Shown here piece by piece: positions 9,844 through 18,509 of a stretch of DNA of 64,000 nucleotides. How positions within the stretch are numbered: position 1 is the stretch's first letter; every line of letters starts with the position of its first letter. A model generated the notes under the pieces. The model ran no database searches. It saw only the letters and a program-made list of their open reading frames with translations, and was not told the DNA's origin. The stretch covers positions 124,001 through 188,000 of the forward strand of contig CAVYNE010000040.1 of the NCBI GenBank assembly GCA_963769715.1, in the 5' to 3' direction. The translations under genes and the position numbers were made by a program. Source of the DNA: Palsa-504 sp963769715 (GTDB taxonomy: Bacteria > Actinomycetota > Actinomycetes > Streptosporangiales > Streptosporangiaceae).

Positions 9844-11132
9844 GGCCGTCAGCTAGGTACCGGCCGCCCTTGATGGCCAGGATCTCGTTACACCCGTCCT
9901 CGATCATCGACAGCCGGGCGTCCCGGAAGATCTTCTCGATGGGGCGGTCCCGGCGGATGCCGGCGCCGCAGAAGATCTGCAGCGCGTCGCTGGCGACCTC
10001 GAACGCCGCCTGGGTGCCGGTGATCTTGGACGCCATGGCCGACCTGCAGCGCGGGTACCGGCTGGGTGAAGTTGTACAGCATCGCGCGGCGGGCCAGCGC
10101 CCGGGCCGCTTCGATCTTGCGGTACATGTGGAACAGCCGGTAGGCCACGCTCTGGTGCGCCGCGATGGGTACGCCGCCCTGCCGCCGCTCGCGGGCGTAG
10201 TCCAGCGCCAGTTCGTAGGCCGCCCGTGCGGTGCCGACGAAGATGGCGCCCATGCATGCATTGCCGATCGACAGGACCTGGTAGGCAGCCCGCTGGTAGT
10301 CGTCCGGGCCGGCCAGCACGTTCGAGATGGGCAGCACCACGTCCTCGAAGATCACCGCGCCCTGGTTCAGGGCCCGCTGCCCGAGCTTGTCCAGCGGCGC
10401 CCCGCGGCTGACGCCGGGGGCATCCATCGGGACGATGACCACGCAGCCCCGTTCCGGGTCGGGCCCGCGGCCGGTGTCGGCGGCGCAGTACAGGATGCAG
10501 ACCTCGGCGATCGTGCCATTGGAGATCCAGTCCGCCTTACGCCCGTTGATCACCACCTGGTCCGCCGAGAGCGCCGCGACGCAGTCGGGACGGCCGTATT
10601 CGCCGCCGGGCTGGAAAATCTGCCGGCCGGGGTCGAGCTGGTCGGAGCCGTGGCCGGGTTCGGTGGTGGCCCAGCAGCCGAGTCTGGTCCCGGGTGTCAG
10701 TTCGAGCAAGTGCTGATTACCGAACGAGGCGGCCATCCAGCGCGGGAACATGGATACGCCCAGCGAGCTGGCCAGGCCCGCATCGCCCCAGCCCAGCTCC
10801 TCCAGGATCAGGCAGATGATCCTGGCCGCCTGGGCCGGCTCGAAGGCCAGCAGCTGGTCCACGCCGATGCCGAGCCGGCCGAACTCCGTGAATACCTGCC
10901 ACAGCGGCGAATCCGCCGCGATGACCTCCTCGGGCGTCATGCGGTCCAGCTGCTCCCCGATAGGCCGCATCACCTCGGCGGCGAAGCGGTGCACCCCGTC
11001 CAGCAGGTCCTGCTCCTCCTTCGCGAGCGGGGCCTCGGCCCCGGTCATCTGCAGGGTGCCGTGCGGGTCCTCATCCCACCCGGCGATCAGGGTCCCTTCG
11101 GCGGGACGGGCGATGCTGGCAAACTGAGCCAT
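9833..11132 (-). pseudogene. Acyl-CoA dehydrogenase, one frameshift
   Basis: A second acyl-CoA dehydrogenase of about 430 residues, distinct from the first. It has CWATTEPGHGSD (FAD loop), NGRKADWISNGT, ERGCVVIVPMDAPGV, ALDYARERRQGGVPI and, in the shifted frame, ASKITGTQAAFEVASDALQ and FRDARLSMIEDGCNEI. The arginine/FAD and substrate loops are kept. The frame breaks near 10040 between PALQVGHG and MASKITG, a one-base event. The start at ATG 11132 lies 18 bases downstream of the acetoacetate-decarboxylase-family gene with a GGAG site, so the two form a leftward operon. The substrate is unknown, perhaps a branched or aromatic acyl-CoA. Confidence 0.8.
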
Positions 11133-11150
11133 GGCCGGTCGTCTCCTCGA

Positions 11151-11954
11151 TCAGGTGAATGCTGGCTGTTCGGACACCTCGGCCTCGGCGAGGTAGTCCC
11201 TGACCGGCGTGCCCAGCGGCAGCGTGATGTCGGCGACGGCGTACAGGGCGCCGAGCGTCCGTACCGGCGCCATCGCGGCGAGCGGGTCGAACTCGGAGGC
11301 GGAATCCGTCGTCACCGAGCACCGGCCGGTCCACAGCTCCGGTGTCCCGGCCGCGCTGATGGCGGGTGCTGCCGAGTAGTCGGTCCGGATCAGCTCGCAG
11401 ATGCTCGGCTGGGTGGCGCCGAGGCGGCTGTTCGGGATCCGGCGCAGGGTGAGCGCGGGCAGGAAGCTCACCTCCCCCGGTGCCGCCAGGCGTTCGGGGT
11501 TCATGGTCACGGTCAGCAGCCGCTTCCCGGCGGGCCGCTCGACCGTGAACATCATCTGCTCGCCGAATGGCTCGCCGGCGACGGGGCGCGCGTAGCCCAT
11601 GCTGGCGAACTTCTTGGGAAACCCCCACAGCTCACGCCCGCACGCCAGCGCGGCGTCGTTGTCGACGTAGATGAACGGGCAGAACGTGTAGGGCTCGCCC
11701 TCGAAGCTCACCCGGACCAGCATGATCGCCTCGTTGTAGACGCCTAGCGTGGAGAAGGGGTAGTGGACCACCCAGGCCAGGCACACCGGCGGGTCCTCCA
11801 GCGGCGACACGCCCGGGGGGAGCAGGCCGGCGATCGCGACCGGATCGGCCTCGTAGGAGGCGATGATCGCGGTCGCCCCGCGGTACAGGTAGGGCGGCGG
11901 CGGGTACAGGCCGCCGCTCACCGGGAGGGCGTAACCCTCGGTCAGAACATCCAT
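11151..11954 (-). CDS. Acetoacetate decarboxylase family protein
   Basis: 267 residues with the family hallmark RELWGFPKKFA, in which the second-shell and Schiff-base lysines (KK) sit after GFP, plus the opening YLYRGATAIIASYEADPVA and FCPFIYVDNDAALACG. The family decarboxylates beta-keto acids or performs related aldol and dehydration chemistry through a lysine imine. The start at ATG 11954 follows the aldehyde-dehydrogenase remnant by 28 bases, and the acyl-CoA dehydrogenase follows it, so all three were one leftward operon. Its partners suggest beta-keto acid or polyketide-like acid breakdown; the true substrate is not deducible. Confidence 0.85.
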   Translation of the reverse strand: MDVLTEGYALPVSGGLYPPPPYLYRGATAIIASYEADPVAIAGLLPPGVSPLEDPPVCLAWVVHYPFSTLGVYNEAIMLVRVSFEGEPYTFCPFIYVDNDAALACGRELWGFPKKFASMGYARPVAGEPFGEQMMFTVERPAGKRLLTVTMNPERLAAPGEVSFLPALTLRRIPNSRLGATQPSICELIRTDYSAAPAISAAGTPELWTGRCSVTTDSASEFDPLAAMAPVRTLGALYAVADITLPLGTPVRDYLAEAEVSEQPAFT

Positions 11955-11982
11955 GACATCTCCATTGCGGTTGGCGGGGTAC

Positions 11983-12352
11983 TCAGGCCGGGGGGGCGCT
12001 GAGCAGCAGCGGGTAGGCCCGGCGGTCCAGCCGGCCGGACAGGTCGACGTGGACGAACTTCTCCTCGGTGTACTCATCGAGGGCGTGCGGCCCGAGCTCG
12101 CGGCCAAGCCCGCTCTGCTTATAGCCGCCGAACGGGTAGGCGGCGCTGACCATGTGCCAGTCGTTGACCCAGACTGTGCCGGCCTCGAGCTGGCCGGCCA
12201 CCTCCAGCGCCCGCTGGTTGTCGGTGCTCCAGACCCCGGCGGAGAGCCCGTACTCGGTGTCGTTGGCGATCCGGACTGCGGATCTCGAACCGGTCGTCCG
12301 TGTCGACCCAGTCCCCGCCGATGAGCATGGAGTAGCGCCGGACGGTATCCAT
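11983..12352 (-). pseudogene. Aldehyde dehydrogenase with its middle deleted
   Basis: The N-terminus is right (ATG 12352, RYSMLIGGDWVDTDDRFEIRS) and so is the C-terminus (AYPFGGYKQSGLGRELG, then TEEKFVHVDLSGRLDRR, stop at 11983). The roughly 370 residues between them, including the NAD-binding motif and the catalytic Cys and Glu, are missing. The joint is near 12280 and also changes frame. There the bases GCAGTCCG can be read both as the end of the N-terminal part (..RSP) and as the start of the C-terminal part (AVRIANDTEYGL), so deletion at an 8-base microhomology is inferred. The product cannot be active. Confidence 0.75.
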
Positions 12353-12450
12353 ACCGGTCCCCTTTCGCGATGTGATCCATGACGCTAAGCCGGGTCGGAT
12401 TCACGGATAACGTGCTGGCGACACGAGGATGGGCCGGTTCCTCGGCCCGC

Positions 12451-12469
12451 CGGCACAACGGTTGTGCCG
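12451..12469. promoter_or_regulatory. Palindromic operator-like site before the acyl-CoA ligase
   Basis: CGGCACAA-CGG-TTGTGCCG is a perfect inverted repeat with 8-base arms and a 3-base centre. It lies in the 184-base gap between the divergent aldehyde dehydrogenase and acyl-CoA ligase genes, 68 bases before the ligase ATG. This geometry fits a TetR- or GntR-type operator. The regulator is not identified. Confidence 0.5.
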
Positions 12470-12536
12470 CCGTACCAACGCCCGGGGACAGGCTTGATAC
12501 CGGGGACCGACGACCGCCTCGGCCTGCGGCCGGACA

Positions 12537-14081
12537 ATGAGCAGCGTGACGAACTTGGCCAAGAACCTGACGGACACCACCCGCGCCCACGCCGGACGGG
12601 TGGCCGTGCGGGTGGACAACGCGGCGATGACCTACCGGGCCCTGGACGAGGCGAGCGCCCGGGTCGCCGGGCTGCTGCACGAGCGCGGCCTCAAGCCCGG
12701 CGACCGCGTCGGGATCATGATGCCCAACGTCGCCGAGGTCCCCGTGGTGTACTACGGCGTGCTCCGGGCCGGCGGCGTGGTCGTCCCGATGAACCCGCTG
12801 CTCAAGGCGCGGGAGGTCGCCTATTACCTCGGCGACTCCGGGGCCGGGCTGATCTTCGCCTGGCATGCGTTCGCGGACGCCGCCCGCGGCGGCGCCGAGC
12901 AGGCCGAGGCGGAGCCCATAGTCGTGGACGGGGTCAGCTTCCCCGACCTGCTGGCCTCCGTCGCCCCGGACTTCCAGGTCGCGGACACCGGCGACGAGGA
13001 CACTGCGGTGATCCTCTATACCTCCGGCACGACCGGCCATCCGAAGGGCGCCGAGCTCACCCACGGCAACCTCATCAGTAACACCGAGGTGGCGCGGGCC
13101 GACATCGTCCGCGCGGGCCCGGACGATGTCATATTCGGCGGGCTTCCGCTGTTCCACGTGTTCGGGCAGACCGTCGCGCTCAACGTCGCGGTGGCGTCCG
13201 GGGCGTGCCTGACCCTGCTGCCGCGGTTCGACGCCGAGCACGCCCTGCGGATCGTCGCCGGCCACCGGGTCACCGTCTTCGAAGGCGTGCCGACCATGTA
13301 CGTGGCGCTGCTGCACCAGCCTGACCGCGCGGACTACGACACTTCGGCGCTGCGGATGTGCATCTCCGGCGGCGCGGCGCTGCCGGTCGAGGTGCTGCGC
13401 GGGTTCGAGGAGGCGTTCGGTGTCCCGGTGCTGGAGGGATACGGCCTGTCGGAAACCTCGCCGGTCGCCTCGTTCAACCATCCCGGCCGGGAGCGCAAGC
13501 CCGGCTCGATCGGCACGCCCATCCGGGATGTGCGGATGCGTGTCGTGGACGGCGACGACCACGAGGTCCCGCAGGGCGAGGTGGGCGAGATCGTGATCCG
13601 CGGGCCGAACGTGATGAAGGGCTACTGGCAGCGCCCCGAGGCCACTTCCGAGGCGATCCGCGACGGCTGGTTCCACACCGGTGACCTGGCCCGGGTGGAC
13701 TCCGGCGGCTACTTCTACATCGTGGACAGGAAGAAGGACCTGATCATCCGCGGCGGCTACAACGTCTACCCGCGGGAGATCGAGGAGGTGCTCTACGAGC
13801 ATCCCGCCGTCGCCGAGGCCGCCGTGATCGGGCTGCCGCATCCGGCCCTGGGCGAGGAGGTCGGGGCCGCGGTGGCCCTCAAGCCGGGTGCCGTCATCAC
13901 CGCCGAGGAGCTGCGCGACTACGTCAAGGGCCAGGTCGCGGCGTATAAGTACCCGCGGTACGTGTGGATCATGGACGTGCTGCCCAAGGGCCCGACCGGC
14001 AAGATCCAGAAGCGAGACATCGTCATCCCGGCCGACCTGACCGCGTCGCATTTGCCTGGGCCTCCGGCCACGGCGCCGTGA
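12537..14081 (+). CDS. Long-chain fatty-acid-CoA ligase (FadD-like)
   Basis: A 514-residue ANL-family adenylating enzyme that activates a carboxylic acid to its CoA thioester. The motifs are in order: ILYTSGTTGHPKGAELTHGN (P-loop), GYGLSETSPV (A5), GWFHTGDLA, DRKKDLIIRGGYNVYPREIE (hinge region) and the catalytic Lys in PTGKIQKR. The frame is intact and of usual length. ATG 12537 fits the N-terminus, although the ribosome site is weak. It is divergent from the decarboxylase/dehydrogenase operon and probably feeds the same pathway. The acid substrate is unknown. Confidence 0.92.
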   Translation: MSSVTNLAKNLTDTTRAHAGRVAVRVDNAAMTYRALDEASARVAGLLHERGLKPGDRVGIMMPNVAEVPVVYYGVLRAGGVVVPMNPLLKAREVAYYLGDSGAGLIFAWHAFADAARGGAEQAEAEPIVVDGVSFPDLLASVAPDFQVADTGDEDTAVILYTSGTTGHPKGAELTHGNLISNTEVARADIVRAGPDDVIFGGLPLFHVFGQTVALNVAVASGACLTLLPRFDAEHALRIVAGHRVTVFEGVPTMYVALLHQPDRADYDTSALRMCISGGAALPVEVLRGFEEAFGVPVLEGYGLSETSPVASFNHPGRERKPGSIGTPIRDVRMRVVDGDDHEVPQGEVGEIVIRGPNVMKGYWQRPEATSEAIRDGWFHTGDLARVDSGGYFYIVDRKKDLIIRGGYNVYPREIEEVLYEHPAVAEAAVIGLPHPALGEEVGAAVALKPGAVITAEELRDYVKGQVAAYKYPRYVWIMDVLPKGPTGKIQKRDIVIPADLTASHLPGPPATAP

Positions 14082-14292
14082 GGCTGCTACTGCTCGCTCC
14101 GCCGGGCGCCGGCAGCAGCCGGCCTCCGCCGGCCATGACCGCTAGGGCCAGGGAACCGGCTGACACGGGTCTGAAGAGCGGTGATTTTGACGAGGTTCTC
14201 GCCAGCGCCGAGGCAGGTCCGTGAATCACCTGGATCCGGTGACGACTGCTCACCAGGTTAGTCACAAGACCGGCTCGAGCCGCAGTGCCGAC

Positions 14293-15144
14293 ATGATGTC
14301 AACCTTCGCGCTCGGCCAAGTGCAGGTCAGGCGGTCGGGGTACGGGGCCATGCAGCTCGCCGGCCCGTTCGCCTTCGGGACGCCACCGGACCGGGCATCG
14401 GCCATCGGCGTGCTCCGGGCCGCGGTCGCCGCCGGGGTCGATCACATCGACACGGCCCAGTACTACGGCCCTGGCGTCGTCAACGACCTGATCCGCGAGG
14501 CGCTCTACCCCTATCCCGACGGGCTGGCGATCGTCAGCAAGGTCGCGGTCCGGCGAGACGACAGCGGCGCCGTCCTCCCGTTCGACGATCCGGACCAGCT
14601 GCGCGAAGGCATCGAAGACAACCTTCGCAGCTTGCGGGTCGGCCAGCTGGCGGCGGTTAACCTCCGCCTGCCCGGTGACGGGCGCGTGGACGCGCGCTTC
14701 GATGACCAGCTGGCCGCGATGGTGGCGGCCCGCGACGAGGGCCTGATCGCCGGGGTGGGCCTGAGTAACGTCAGCCTCGAACAGCTTCGGCACGCGGTGG
14801 CAGGGACCAACATCGTCTGCGTGCAGAACCTGTTCCACCTGGCCGACCGCCGCGGGGCTCCTCTTCTTGCGGAGTGCCTCAGCCGTGGAATCGCGTTCGT
14901 GCCGTTCTGCCCGCTGGGCTGGCCGCGCGGCCGGGAGAACCCCGTGCTCACCAGCCCGGTGGTCATCCAGACCGCCGCCCGCCTCGGTATCACGCGAGCG
15001 CAGGTCGCGCTCCAGTGGCTGCTGCAGCTGGCCCCGAACGTGCTACTCATCCCCGGGACCGGCTCCGTCGTCCACCTGCGGGAGAACCTGGCCGCCGAAG
15101 GCGTCACGCTCGACGACGAGGCGCTGCGCCAACTGGAGTACTGA
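14293..15144 (+). CDS. Aldo/keto reductase family oxidoreductase
   Basis: About 283 residues in an AKR TIM barrel: DHIDTAQYYGPGVV (catalytic Asp and Tyr), AIVSKVAVRRD (Lys), GVGLSNVSLEQL, then the NADP-binding end VLLIPGTGSVVHLRENL. The place of the usual catalytic His reads NLRLPGD, so Arg may stand there. The frame opens at 14221, but the first residues are unlike the family; ATG 14293 or 14296 (MSTFALGQVQVRRSGYG) is more likely. The stop overlaps the next ATG by one base (TGATG), so it is coupled to the SnoaL-like gene. Confidence 0.8.
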   Translation: MMSTFALGQVQVRRSGYGAMQLAGPFAFGTPPDRASAIGVLRAAVAAGVDHIDTAQYYGPGVVNDLIREALYPYPDGLAIVSKVAVRRDDSGAVLPFDDPDQLREGIEDNLRSLRVGQLAAVNLRLPGDGRVDARFDDQLAAMVAARDEGLIAGVGLSNVSLEQLRHAVAGTNIVCVQNLFHLADRRGAPLLAECLSRGIAFVPFCPLGWPRGRENPVLTSPVVIQTAARLGITRAQVALQWLLQLAPNVLLIPGTGSVVHLRENLAAEGVTLDDEALRQLEY

Positions 15145-15474
15145 TGGCTATCCACACGACGATGCCCGCTGAGGAAGCGGCGGACCGGCTCGCTATCAGG
15201 GAGTTGTTCGACGCGTATGCGCATTGCGCGGACCGCCGGGACGCGAAAGGGCAGATGGCGCTGTTCACTCCTGATACGCGTTTCCTGGTGTACATGGACA
15301 GCAAGTCCGGGCAGCCGAGCCCATCACCTGTACGAGGTTGACGGCCAGCGCACCTTGATGAAGGCGTACATCCGCTATCTGGATCAGTTCGCCAGGCAGT
15401 CCGACGGCTCGTGGTTGTTTGCCGAGCGCAAGCTGATGGTCGACTGGACCGAAACCCGCCCATCCAACCCCTGA
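15144..15474 (+). pseudogene. SnoaL-like (NTF2-fold) protein with an internal deletion
   Basis: The first part reads ADRLAIRELFDAYAHCADRR and DTRFLVYMDSKSG in one frame. From about 15315 another frame gives HHLYEVDGQRTLMKAYIRYL and ERKLMVDWTETRPSNP, then a stop. Both ends match the SnoaL_4 type of NTF2-fold polyketide cyclase or ketosteroid-isomerase-like proteins of about 150 residues. Roughly 50 residues between SKSGQPS and HHLY are absent, and the join also changes frame. The start overlaps the aldo/keto reductase stop. I infer that the gene is dead. Confidence 0.65.
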
Positions 15475-15528
15475 CCCGGCGGCTGGTGCTACTTCCCGCG
15501 GACTGGTGGCGGACAATCATCGGAAGGC

Positions 15529-15550
15529 GGGCCAGCTCCCGAGCTGGCCC
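15529..15550. terminator. Strong hairpin between convergent genes
   Basis: GGGCCAGCTC-CC-GAGCTGGCCC is a perfect 10-base stem. It lies 55 bases after the SnoaL-like stop and 129 bases beyond the end of the convergent flavoprotein gene. There is no T-tract, which is usual for actinomycete hairpin terminators. It could end transcription from both sides. Confidence 0.55.
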
Positions 15551-15678
15551 GGTAGGACCAGATTGATACCGAACGAGGCGACGGCTCCGCCCTGGCTACC
15601 CCACCAGCCCTGCCGGACACGGCGCAAACCGGATCAGGAGGCCTCGATCAGGGCGGTGAGCGGAAGGAGGCGCTGGCA

Positions 15679-16161
15679 TCATGCCCGGCGGGTGCGGTTG
15701 CCCCAGATGCTGGTGGGATTCACCCGGATGAAGTGCGCAGGTACCCCCTCGATCCACGGCTCGAGCCCGGCATGGATGAACGGCGCGCGCTCGGCTTCGG
15801 TATCCAGATGGTGCGCCGCTCCCCGTACCAGCACGAACCACCCCTCACGCGCTTTCACATCGATCTGGTCCGCCTCCACCGCGACCTGGTACTCGGCCTG
15901 TGCGATACCAGTCCGCAGGTCCTCGTCGAAGAGGACGGGATCCCACGTCCCCAAGACAATCGACCCCTCGTCGATCCTGTACGTGACGGGCAGCGCCGCG
16001 GGCCCGTACCGGCTGTTGTAGACCAGGCGCCCGAACCCGACGCTGGCGAGCAACTCCAAGGATTCGGCATCACTCAAGCGCTCCATCCGCCGGGCACCCG
16101 CTCCCGGGGCAGGCGAGGCAGAACCGCCAGGAGAACTCCGGTCGGCGTTATCATCCGGCAT
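15679..16161 (-). CDS. Pyridoxamine 5'-phosphate oxidase-family flavoprotein (paralogue 1)
   Basis: A 160-residue split-barrel protein. After a Pro/Ser/Gly-rich start come MERLSDAESLELLASVGFGR, a PVTYRIDEGSIVLGTWD strand and the family-like end FIRVNPTSIWGNRTRRA. Actinomycete relatives bind FMN, F420 or heme, and most are uncharacterised. ATG 16161 is chosen because GGAG lies just before it; the frame is open further up to 16407. A second, diverged copy lies at 28492-28917. Confidence 0.75.
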   Translation of the reverse strand: MPDDNADRSSPGGSASPAPGAGARRMERLSDAESLELLASVGFGRLVYNSRYGPAALPVTYRIDEGSIVLGTWDPVLFDEDLRTGIAQAEYQVAVEADQIDVKAREGWFVLVRGAAHHLDTEAERAPFIHAGLEPWIEGVPAHFIRVNPTSIWGNRTRRA

Positions 16162-16353
16162 AACTCCACACCCTAGCCGCCTGGTCCGGCAATCGCACTC
16201 TGACTGGGCAGGCCTACGATAAAGCGATGGCCAGGCTAGCAATACCAGGCTTCGCGCCGGACTTGGTGAGCCAGCATCACCTAGTCCTGGCGATCTGGTG
16301 CGTTCGTTGCGCACAATACGCGAAGTGAGCCTCTGCCTCTCGCCGGGACCGCT

Positions 16354-17052
16354 ATGAGATCTGCTGCCCGATCGCCCGCCGCCGCCGAGGTCGTTCCTGC
16401 TGTCCACGGGGAGATCGTCTCCCGCCGTGCCCTTTTCCGCGCGGCTTGCGGGAGCGGCGCGGGTGACCCTGATATCGGCGCCGGCGGGGCGGCGCCTACG
16501 GCGGGTATATCGGGATGACCGGGAACTGGGCGTACTGGCTGGGCTGCGCGGGCCGGGAACACTTCCTCGCCTTCTCGGCCACCGGCAACGCCCAGGCGCA
16601 CACCAGCTACGTCACCTACCACACGGGCGTCGGGTCCGGGGCGTACTGGTTCATGGGCGGGCCCGGCGTCGACCCGGGCTACAACGGGACCGCCGCCGAG
16701 GCCAGCGCCTGGGGCGCGCGGCAGGCGGCGCGGGCGCTGTCCGACATCGCCAGCGGGCCGTTCGACTACAAGGTCGTCTGGATGGACGTCGAACTGCCCG
16801 GCATCACCCCCGCGCGCGACAACGGCTGGAACAGCGTCTACACCTCGCCGTGCAGCGGCGTGGTGCGGCAGTCCTACGTGCCAACGTCCCTGGACCGGGC
16901 CGACTTCAACGGGTTCGCAAGCTACGTCGCGGCGCACTCGCCGGACAAGGCCGGCGTGTACTCCCCGGCGGGGGTCTGGGCGTCGATCTTCGGCACCGGC
17001 ACGGACTCGCTGATCCCGGATACCTACGAGTGGACCTACGAGCCGGAGACCA
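16354..17052 (+). pseudogene. Secreted glycoside-hydrolase-like protein, 5' part of a split gene
   Basis: From ATG 16354 one frame gives an Arg-rich start with SRRALFRAACGSGAG, resembling a twin-arginine signal. After a frame change near 16490 the mature part reads YGGYIGMTGNWAYWLGCAG, AYWFMGGPGVDPGYNG, VVWMDVELPGITPA and DTYEWTYEPETI. It looks like the GH25/DUF1906-type lysozyme-fold proteins of actinomycetes (Asp/Glu in WMDVE). Homology stops at about 17052, and the missing C-terminus is found nearly 1 kb away at 18034-18176. The gene was split by inserted DNA. Confidence 0.6.
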
Positions 17053-17086
17053 TTAATACTGCAACGGCACTTGCTCGCACTGGAAC

Positions 17087-17593
17087 TCAAAGCCACCCCA
17101 GCCAGGACATCACCTCGTGAGCTACTGTCCTGACCGCACGGTCGTTGCTGATCACTATGTCCTCGACTCCGGCACCTTCACCTGCGGCGATCGATGCTGC
17201 CGCGTCGCGCAGGTCATCGCCTCTGCCGCTAGTGACATCGAGCGCTAGGCGCCGCTCGATGTCGCGCAAGGACACCGACAGGCGGACTACCCGCAGCGGT
17301 ACCCCCAGCGCCTCCCGGACGCTGTGCAATGCGCTGAGATCACGAATGAAGTAGGCCACGACGAAGGTCCCGATCCTGGCATCGCGGTAGTTGGGGGCGA
17401 CCGCCGCCAGGTTCCGCAGCATCATGCCGTACCCCATCGCGTGGTCACCGACCCAGCCCAGGTAGTCAAGATCGAGCAGGGCGTACGGCTGGTTACGCTG
17501 TTCGAGCAGGTAAGTGATCTCGGCGGCGACCGAGCTCTTTCCCGAGCCGTACACCCCGGTAATAAGGACGCCGTCTGCGTCAGGCCAGGGCAC
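17087..17593 (-). CDS. Small P-loop NTPase / kinase-like protein
   Basis: 168 residues with a clear Walker A (LITGVYGSGKSSVAAEI, residues 10 to 26), then ALLDLDYLGW and a helical lid-like region (LRDIERRLALDVTSGR), resembling adenylyl-sulfate-kinase/shikimate-kinase-type AAA_33 proteins. The substrate is unknown. The GTG start at 17593 has no clear ribosome site. It ends inside DNA that separates two halves of another gene, so it arrived or was rearranged there after that gene was formed. The ORF itself is intact. Confidence 0.7.
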   Translation of the reverse strand: MPWPDADGVLITGVYGSGKSSVAAEITYLLEQRNQPYALLDLDYLGWVGDHAMGYGMMLRNLAAVAPNYRDARIGTFVVAYFIRDLSALHSVREALGVPLRVVRLSVSLRDIERRLALDVTSGRGDDLRDAAASIAAGEGAGVEDIVISNDRAVRTVAHEVMSWLGWL

Positions 17594-17761
17594 AAGCCAA
17601 GCCTAGGACGCGCCCTTCGGATCCTCACCCGGCATTTAGTACGGCCAGGGCAACGGCACCTCTCTCGTGCCGGCTGGCTGACCTGTGAGCATGCGGCTCG
17701 CCGTGGCAGGGCCGTAGCCGGTCTCATGGCCCTGACGTGCCGTTTTGCGCCCGCCCAGGAC

Positions 17762-18033
17762 TTAGGTGAGTGCGTAACCGCGTCGCCGGTAGTGACAGAG
17801 CCGGGCTTGGTACTGGCGTCGTCGGCGCCATCTCGACCAGGACCAGACGCGCACTGGGTCGGGTGAGTAGCTCTGGATCAAGCTGATCAGCAGGCGGCGG
17901 ATCTCGGGCAAGGTGTAGCCGATCATGCCCGGGTCGCTGGTCCCGACCCCCCTTTACGGCCTGGGCCCTGCTGACCGCGAGCCAGGCCAGGGCGAGCATG
18001 GACAAGGTGATGTGGGCGTACCAGGCCCGCCAG
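17762..18033 (-). mobile_element. IS701-family transposase C-terminal relic
   Basis: On the minus strand WRAWYAHITLSMLALAWLAV is followed, after a frame change near 17925, by MIGYTLPEIRRLLISLIQS and a WSWSRWRRRRQYQARL tail ending at TAA 17762. This is the C-terminal 85 or so residues of an IS701-type DDE transposase (the segment after the catalytic Glu). The N-terminal three quarters are absent: the fragment stops abruptly at about 18033, exactly where the 3' part of the split secreted gene begins. No inverted repeats were identified. Confidence 0.65.
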
Positions 18034-18176
18034 GACCGGACCTGTTCTTCGGCGGCCAGACCAGCGCCAGCCCGGACGCGCTCATGTGGCAGCGGTCCGG
18101 CGGCGGCGGGGCCACCAACGGCATCGGCGGCTTCAACGGCGACCTCGACACCATCGACGCCATCAGGCAGAACTGA
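18034..18176 (+). pseudogene. Secreted glycoside-hydrolase-like protein, 3' part of the split gene
   Basis: In frame the segment reads DLFFGGQTSASPDALMWQ, then GGGGATNGIGGFNGDLDTID and a stop after DAIRQN. The family to which the 16354-17052 fragment belongs ends with just such a W-Q-x-S-G-G-G-G-x-T-N-G and D-x-D-x-I-D motif. The two parts are in the same order and strand, separated by 981 bases that hold the kinase-like gene and the IS701 relic. About 20 residues between the parts are missing. Confidence 0.55.
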
Positions 18177-18179
18177 AGC

Positions 18180-18397
18180 GCCCGATCGGGACGACCGGGC
18201 GCGCGCTGGACCAGATCAACGAGGCCAAGCGGATCTGCTTGGCCTGCCCGGTACGGAAACGATGCCTGGCGTGGGCGCTGGAGCTGGGCGCCGCCTCCGG
18301 CATCTGGGGAGGCACGACCGAGGACGAGCGGCGCGCCCTGCGCAGAGCGGCCGCCCGCCATCTCAATCTCGCCCGCAAGACGGCGATTCATGAGTAG
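18180..18397 (+). pseudogene. WhiB-family iron-sulfur regulator, N-terminus lost
   Basis: The frame reads RPIGTTGRALDQINEAKR, CLACPVRKRC, then GIWGGTTEDERRALRR to the stop. This is the WhiB core with three of the four cluster cysteines and the G-[IV]-W-G-G turn. The first cysteine and the start are replaced by the tail of the preceding gene, joined at about 18178. WhiB proteins need four cysteines for their 4Fe-4S cluster, so this copy should be non-functional. Confidence 0.75.
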
Positions 18398-18509
18398 CCC
18401 AGGGCCGGTTGCGCCGATCACCACGATCAGATGACGCCGACTCACCAACCCGGACAAGACGATGGAGTGCCCGCCGGAGGACACGACGAAAGGCTGGACA
18501 AGACGCGCC

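Noticed and set aside
9234..11747. An 837-codon plus-strand open frame
   Set aside because: It is antisense to the second acyl-CoA dehydrogenase and its neighbour. It has no family resemblance and is rich in Arg, Gly and His, as shadow frames are.
11151..14051. A 966-codon minus-strand open frame
   Set aside because: Only the last 267 codons are a gene (acetoacetate decarboxylase family). The rest is the antisense of the acyl-CoA ligase and of the aldehyde dehydrogenase remnant, kept open by high GC.
15506..16021. Plus-strand ORF of 171 codons
   Set aside because: Antisense to the PPOX-family gene at 15679-16161 and crossing the hairpin; no homology.
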